DNA of 10,333 nt, from assembly GCA_012031955.1 (NCBI GenBank), contig JAAURZ010000040.1, positions 1-10,333 on the forward strand, read 5' to 3'. The notes beneath the pieces were generated by a model. It did not search any database, was not told the origin of the DNA, and saw nothing but the letters and a program-made list of their open reading frames with translations. Below, piece after piece: positions 6,650 through 10,333 of the stretch. The stretch's first letter is position 1. Every line of letters starts with the position of its first letter. Origin of the DNA: Bacteroidia bacterium (GTDB lineage Bacteria; Bacteroidota; Bacteroidia; Cytophagales; Cyclobacteriaceae). Made by a program: the position numbers and the translations under genes.

Positions 6650-7955
6650 GAATGTTGACCCGTACACGCTTAATCCGTTTTCTGTCCACCGCCTCTATTG
6701 TAAAAGTAAACTGTTCGTAAGTAAGTTGGGTTCCGGCCCGCGGCAGTTCGTTGTTCAATTCCAGCATAAGACCGCCGAGCGATTCGCTCTCGCCCCTGAT
6801 CTCATCAAATGCATTGCTGTCCACATCGATGGCTTTGCAGAAGTCATGGAGCGAAGTCTTTCCCTCAAACACATAAGTCTGTTCGTCAATCTTCTGATAG
6901 TTGAGACCCTCCTCGTCGAATTCGTCGTTGATCTCTCCGATGATTTCTTCGATAATATCTTCCAGCGTGATAAGGCCTGAAGTGCCGCCATACTCATCGA
7001 CCACCACCGCCATGTGTACGCGCTTCTCCTGGAAATCTTTGAGCAGGGAATCTATCTTTTTGTTTTCAGGCACGAAGTAGCTGGTGCGCAAGAGCTTTTG
7101 CCATTCAAAGCTGTTGGTCTGATCGAGAAACGGCAGCAAGTCCTTAATGTAGAGAAAGCCTTCTATTTTATCGAGTGTTTCGCGGTAGACAGGTATTCTT
7201 GAAAACCCGGACTTGTTGATGTAGTCGATAAGTTCGGTAAAACTGAAATCGATGTCGGCCGCCGAAATATCCATGCGTGATCGCATCACTTGCCGCACCG
7301 TAAGGGTGCCGAAGTTTACAATACCTTTCAATATCTCCTTTTCGTCTTCGGACGTATCGTCATTGCCCGTCGCCAGTTCGAGCGCCTGGTTCAACTCTTC
7401 CACCGTTGTGTTGTAGCCCTTGCGTTCGAAGCGCTTTTCAACAATTCGGCTAATCGACATGAGCGGTTTCGACACAGGCCTGCATAGCGCTATGAGCACC
7501 TTCCACGTACCCGCCATCGACTTTGCAAAGGATGCATTCCTTTTTGTTGCATACACTTTGGGTATGATTTCACCAAAGAAGGTGATGGCGAACGTAACGG
7601 CGAAAGTGACGAGCCCTACGATAAACTCGGTGGGATTGCGTGTGCCGGCCATGTCCCACATCAGAAATGTGGCAAGCGTGACAACGGCCACATTCACCGT
7701 GTTGTTGGCAATAAGGATGGTAGCCAGCAACAGCCTTGGCTTGCTAAGCAATTCGATTATAAGTTTCTCTTTGGCGTCAGAACTTTCGCGAAAGCGTTCC
7801 AGATCGTCGGCCTTGAGCGAGAAGAACGCGACCTCGGATGCGGAGACCAGGGCGGAGGCTCCAAGAAGCAAAAGTATAACAGCAAAGCTAAGGGTGTAGA
7901 AAAATCCTTGGCCAGCGAAGATGGCAAGTAGGGTGTAACTAGGAGGCTCGTCCAA
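6630..7955 (-). CDS. gldE: GldE, CBS/CorC-domain gliding motility membrane protein
   Basis: A 441-residue protein starting at TTG 7955. A stop codon is directly upstream in frame and the N-terminus MDEPPS fits what I remember of GldE. Domain order: membrane DUF21/CNNM-like part with helices at about 18-40, 76-99 and 109-132 (GEIIPK at the end), a CBS pair at roughly 218-275 and 288-342 (with DEYGG at 320-324), and a CorC_HlyC domain from ~355 to 436 (ESLGGLMLEL). The fold is that of CorC/TlyC hemolysin-like proteins, proposed to work in cation (Mg2+) handling. In gliding Bacteroidota, GldE is the companion of GldD, and extra copies can suppress a gldD point mutant in F. johnsoniae. It follows ssb by 22 bases and overlaps gldD by 20, so it belongs to one transcription unit. 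Confidence 0.95.
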   Translation of the reverse strand: MDEPPSYTLLAIFAGQGFFYTLSFAVILLLLGASALVSASEVAFFSLKADDLERFRESSDAKEKLIIELLSKPRLLLATILIANNTVNVAVVTLATFLMWDMAGTRNPTEFIVGLVTFAVTFAITFFGEIIPKVYATKRNASFAKSMAGTWKVLIALCRPVSKPLMSISRIVEKRFERKGYNTTVEELNQALELATGNDDTSEDEKEILKGIVNFGTLTVRQVMRSRMDISAADIDFSFTELIDYINKSGFSRIPVYRETLDKIEGFLYIKDLLPFLDQTNSFEWQKLLRTSYFVPENKKIDSLLKDFQEKRVHMAVVVDEYGGTSGLITLEDIIEEIIGEINDEFDEEGLNYQKIDEQTYVFEGKTSLHDFCKAIDVDSNAFDEIRGESESLGGLMLELNNELPRAGTQLTYEQFTFTIEAVDRKRIKRVRVNIHEQKES

Positions 7956-7977
7956 TCAGGTAATAATTAGTGAAACA

Positions 7978-8418
7978 TCAGAATGGCAAGTCGTCAGTAG
8001 CGCCGCCTGTGTCTACCGGCGCGCGATAGCTGTCCGAAGAGCTTCTTTCCGATACGGAGTCGTTAGACTGGCCCATTCCACTGCTTGTCTTGGTTGAAAG
8101 CATCGTCATGTTGTCGGCAACCACTTCGGTTGTGTAACGAGTCACGCCGTCTTTTTCCCACGAACGTGTTCTCAGTTTTCCTTCCACATAGACCATGTCA
8201 CCTTTGTGAAGATATTTCTGGGCGATTTCGGCGAGGCCTCTCCACAGTACGATGTTGTGCCACTCTGTAATTTCTTTTCTCTCGCCTGTAGTCTTGTCTC
8301 TATATGATTCAGATGTTGCCATCGAGAAGTTGGCAACCGATGCGCCGTTTTCAAGGTTTCTTACTTCCGGGTCTTTCCCAAGTCGTCCTACTAAAATTAC
8401 TTTGTTTACTCCTGACAT
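7978..8418 (-). CDS. ssb: Single-stranded DNA-binding protein SSB
   Basis: Start chosen at ATG 8418 (146 residues, [20 protein letters not shown]), which matches the universal SSB N-terminus. The ATG at 8445 adds nine unlikely residues. Residues ~5-108 form the OB fold, with [13 protein letters not shown], the TEWHNIVLW strand (aromatic contacts W53, W59) and [16 protein letters not shown] Ser/Gly-rich linker follows, and the protein ends in the acidic tip DDLPF that docks RecO, PriA, Exo I and other repair partners. The protein acts as a tetramer covering single-stranded DNA in replication, recombination and repair. It has its own promoter box in the mutY-ssb gap and leads into gldE 22 bases downstream. 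Intact and normal. Confidence 0.97.
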   Translation of the reverse strand: MSGVNKVILVGRLGKDPEVRNLENGASVANFSMATSESYRDKTTGERKEITEWHNIVLWRGLAEIAQKYLHKGDMVYVEGKLRTRSWEKDGVTRYTTEVVADNMTMLSTKTSSGMGQSNDSVSERSSSDSYRAPVDTGGATDDLPF

Positions 8419-8503
8419 TGTGTGTTGGTTTCTTATGAGTTTCAAAAAAATATGTCATCACGAATGGCGAACATTGTTACCCTCCGCAATGACCCTTGTT
8501 GTA

Positions 8504-8511
8504 CAAAGTTA
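8504..8511 (-). promoter_or_regulatory. ssb-gldE-gldD promoter, -7 box
   Basis: On the minus strand the box reads TAACTTTG, an exact TAnnTTTG match, between the mutY stop and the ssb start. The predicted transcript start is near 8497, giving a leader of about 80 nt before ATG 8418. The same 8-mer serves HU at 9626-9633. The -33 region is a T-rich stretch near 8530-8535 rather than a clean TTG. Confidence 0.6.
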
Positions 8512-8521
8512 CCATTCTTCC

Positions 8522-8541
8522 GCCAACTATAAAAGGTTGGC
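8522..8541 (-). promoter_or_regulatory. 20-bp inverted repeat over the ssb -33 region
   Basis: GCCAAC (8522-8527) and GTTGGC (8536-8541) form a perfect 6-base inverted repeat with an 8-base T/A-rich centre. It covers the mutY stop codon and the expected -33 position of the ssb promoter. No T run follows on either strand, so a terminator is unlikely, while an operator or a chance palindrome is possible. Confidence 0.3.
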
Positions 8542-9570
8542 ATCGGCCAGATACCTGCTGATCAACACCGGCTTTGGCAGTTCGGCGATTTGTGTTCTGG
8601 TATAAAATCGGCCGTCAAAACCAAGTCCATGCCCATTCCGGCTACGCAGAGCGATGAACCGCGCAAAAATTGTCTGATGAGTGAGCACATGCTTGTATAT
8701 CGGCGAAATATCGATTTCGCGGCCGGCCAGCTCCGGAAGCTCTGTGGCCAGCTTTTTTAGGGAGACTACCCCGGTTTTTTCAATGACCGGAAAGTCATAC
8801 AACCCTTGCCAAATGTCGCCGCTGGCGCGCTCCCGCATGAGGCAACCGTGTCCTTTCTGCACAACGAGATAGTAGAAATAGCGCTTGCGCGTTTTTGTTT
8901 TGCGACCCTTTACGGGCAACGAGTTCTGCATGCCTTGCCGAAATGCGAAGCAATGCGTGTTGAGGCCGCAATCGTCGCACCCTGGACTGGCGGGGGTGCA
9001 TACCATGGCGCCGAACTCCATCACGGCTTGATTGTAGGTGGCGGGTGGTTGGGTAAGGACGAGCTCGTTGGCGAGAGATGCAAAATTTCGTTTGGCGTTA
9101 AGTGTAGTAATATCGTCCGATAGGCCGAAATACCGCGACATAACCCGGTACACGTTGCCATCGACCACCGCGACGGGTTCGTTGTATGCGATGGACGCTA
9201 TGGCCGCCGCTGTGTACTCGCCGATGCCAGGGAGCGATTTAAGTGAATTATAGTCGGTGGGAAACCTGCATTGAAAATCCTTCACTACCTGGCGGGCGCA
9301 TTTTAACAGGTTGCGCGCCCGGGAATAATACCCAAGCCCTTGCCACAAACGCAGAACCTGCTGCTCTTCGGCGGCGGCCAAGGCCCCGACTGTCGGGAAT
9401 GCCTCAATGAACCTGAGGTAGTAAGGCAGGCCCTGGTTTACCCGCGTCTGTTGCAGTATTACCTCCGAAAGCCAGATGTTATAGGGGTCGGTAGTGTGCC
9501 TCCAGGGCAATTCTCGCCTGTGTTCTTCATACCATTCAACGACTTTTTCAGAGAAATATCGCTTGTCCAT
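8527..9570 (-). CDS. mutY: A/G-specific adenine DNA glycosylase MutY
   Basis: A complete 347-residue glycosylase that removes adenine mispaired with 8-oxoguanine. It shows E36 in WLSEVILQQTRV (catalytic acid), the helix-hairpin-helix loop LPGIGEYTA (113-121), catalytic D137 in VAVVDGNVYRVMSRYF, and the [4Fe-4S] cluster cysteines C191, C198, C201 and C207 in the C-x6-C-x2-C-x5-C spacing. The C-terminal third is the NUDIX-like lesion-recognition domain with the IYKHVLTHQTIFARF loop (HxxTHQ), standing in for the FSH loop. All catalytic and cluster residues are present, so it should be active. The start is ATG 9570. It is divergent from the HU gene across 106 bases and upstream of ssb on the same strand. 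Confidence 0.97.
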   Translation of the reverse strand: MDKRYFSEKVVEWYEEHRRELPWRHTTDPYNIWLSEVILQQTRVNQGLPYYLRFIEAFPTVGALAAAEEQQVLRLWQGLGYYSRARNLLKCARQVVKDFQCRFPTDYNSLKSLPGIGEYTAAAIASIAYNEPVAVVDGNVYRVMSRYFGLSDDITTLNAKRNFASLANELVLTQPPATYNQAVMEFGAMVCTPASPGCDDCGLNTHCFAFRQGMQNSLPVKGRKTKTRKRYFYYLVVQKGHGCLMRERASGDIWQGLYDFPVIEKTGVVSLKKLATELPELAGREIDISPIYKHVLTHQTIFARFIALRSRNGHGLGFDGRFYTRTQIAELPKPVLISRYLADANLL

Positions 9571-9625
9571 CCCCTTGATAATCAGATTTTTTCAATATTC
9601 ATTTTTAAATCTGGCAGCGCAATTT

Positions 9626-9633
9626 TAACTTTG
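9626..9633 (+). promoter_or_regulatory. HU promoter, -7 box
   Basis: TAACTTTG is an exact TAnnTTTG match lying 43 bases before the GTG start at 9677. A T-rich -33 candidate (TTTTTA, 9602-9607) lies 18 bases upstream. It is identical to the ssb box on the other strand. It would drive HU and the downstream TPR gene. Confidence 0.6.
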
Positions 9634-9676
9634 CCTATCCGCTTTTTAATAACGAACCTCAAAAAACTTTACAATA

Positions 9677-9994
9677 GTGACTAAAGCAGACATCATCAAC
9701 GAAATAGCAGAGAAGACCGGAGTCGATAAAGCCGATGTAACGGCCTCCATCGAAGCCTTCTTTAGCGTGGTAAAACTGTCCATGGCGGATGGACACAATA
9801 TTTATATCCGCGGCTTCGGAAGCTTCATCAATAAGAAGCGAAAGAAGAAAATCGCGAGGAACATTTCCCGGAACACCGCGTTGGTGATCGATGAGCATTT
9901 TATCCCCAGCTTTAAGCCAGCCAAGATTTTTGTGAACAAGATCAAGTCGAGCGACAAAGTAAAAATAGTAGCCGATCGCGACAACAACATTTAA
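9677..9994 (+). CDS. HU/IHF-family nucleoid DNA-binding protein
   Basis: A 105-residue protein starting at GTG 9677 (MTKADIINEIAEKTG). Residues 1-~45 are the helical dimerisation part. IYIRGFGSF (42-50) is the core motif, and the DNA-binding arm follows as a very basic stretch KKRKKKIARNISRN (53-66). FIPSFKPAKIF (75-85) closes the fold. The ARNISRNT arm, in place of the textbook GRNP, is what I recall for Bacteroidota HU/IHF-like proteins and is not a defect. It is slightly longer than the ~90-residue norm because of a ~15-residue charged tail. It bends and compacts DNA as a dimer. The gene is preceded by an exact promoter box and followed after 23 bases by the TPR gene, so both are likely one transcript. 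In related genomes I recall an RNase G/E gene near here, which would lie beyond the window. Confidence 0.94.
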   Translation: MTKADIINEIAEKTGVDKADVTASIEAFFSVVKLSMADGHNIYIRGFGSFINKKRKKKIARNISRNTALVIDEHFIPSFKPAKIFVNKIKSSDKVKIVADRDNNI

Positions 9995-10017
9995 GACCCT
10001 GTTCAGCTAACAGTACT

Positions 10018-10333
10018 ATGTTAAAGACTCGAGTAATTATACTGGTGGCAAGCGCCCTGGTGGTGTGGCTTATTTTTCTACTTCCCCGGGTCGTTGTCGA
10101 AATGAGTCTTCCCTTCGGGAAGACGCGTCGACGCCAGATTCCGCGGTCATTTCAGTACACGAAGAGGTGCCCCAGGCGCTGGCCGGCAAAATTGCGGCCC
10201 TCCGGGCGCAATACGCTGAGAATGAAAAAAATGCTATCTTTGCCGACTCTTTGGCAAGCCTGTACCTGCAAGCTTCGAAATTTGACAGCGCCGCATGGTT
10301 TGCCGACAGAGCAGCGACGTTCTTTAACACACC
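10018..10333 (+). pseudogene. TPR-type membrane-anchored protein, 5' part, one frameshift
   Basis: ATG 10018 opens with one hydrophobic N-terminal segment (TRVIILVASALVVWLIFLLP) that serves as a membrane anchor or uncleaved signal. It then reads RVVVE to base 10101. Continuing in that frame gives an Arg-rich, implausible peptide. Shifting back one base (as if AAA at 10100-10102 were AAAA) gives NESSLREDAST, then EEVPQALAGKIAALRAQYA and FADSLASLYLQASKFDSAAWF, a helix-turn-helix with the W/L/Y-A-x-F/Y pattern of TPR repeats. The shifted frame is open to the window end but has no start codon of its own, since an in-frame TAA lies at 10008-10010 and no ATG follows it. This supports one gene with a lost base. 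It follows HU by 23 bases in the same direction. TPR proteins mediate protein contacts; the partner is unknown. Confidence 0.78.

Noticed and set aside
10098..10106. Programmed ribosomal frameshift in the TPR gene
   Set aside because: The site is C GAA ATG, with no X-XXY-YYZ slippery heptamer. The other three breaks also lack such sites, so programmed shifting is unlikely.
1..10333. CRISPR array, tRNA or rRNA gene, insertion sequence, or phage/defence system
   Set aside because: I saw no regularly spaced repeats, tRNA-like cloverleaf, transposase motif or terminal inverted repeats. The gene content is mostly core or chromosomal in kind.

Overview
The window comes from a member of the Bacteroidota, most likely a Cytophagales-type glider. 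The main evidence is the gene block HU / mutY / ssb / gldE / gldD, a neighbourhood I know from gliding Bacteroidota. Supporting signs are exact matches to the Bacteroidota promoter box TAnnTTTG, weak Shine-Dalgarno signals, several GTG or TTG starts, and a base composition near 50% GC. I could not search a database, so genus-level placement is not claimed.

Layout. Positions 1-979 (+) hold the end of a LytS-like histidine kinase, coupled by a 4-base overlap to a complete LytTR response regulator. A small DUF5655-like gene (990-1373, -) converges on it. A 2'-5' RNA ligase/2H-phosphoesterase-type protein (1524-2108, +) runs tail to tail, with one base between stops, into an exported tandem YciI-like protein (2110-2760, -). 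Upstream of that, on the same strand, is a likely operon of a class-V PLP aminotransferase (3774-4925) and an EamA/DMT permease (2825-3770). The permease reading frame is broken twice. A Bacteroidota lipoprotein (4999-5911), broken once, separates this pair from gldD (6041-6649), gldE (6630-7955), ssb (7978-8418) and mutY (8527-9570), all on the minus strand. Divergent from mutY, an HU/IHF-family gene (9677-9994, +) leads into a TPR-type membrane-anchored protein (10018 onward, cut by the window end), which is broken once.

How they work together. mutY and ssb are DNA repair and replication genes. ssb, gldE and gldD look co-transcribed from a promoter between mutY and ssb. GldD and GldE belong to the gliding/type IX secretion apparatus. 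The first two genes form a two-component system. The aminotransferase and permease pair suggests a small metabolic and export unit of unknown substrate.

The most notable signal is not a new system. It is a set of four single-base indels at short homopolymers in three otherwise well-preserved genes. Each can be bridged to give a full-length, family-typical protein. Sequencing or assembly error explains this best, though real gene decay is not excluded. I found no RNA genes, insertion sequences or CRISPR arrays, and no gene-free stretch over 300 bases.
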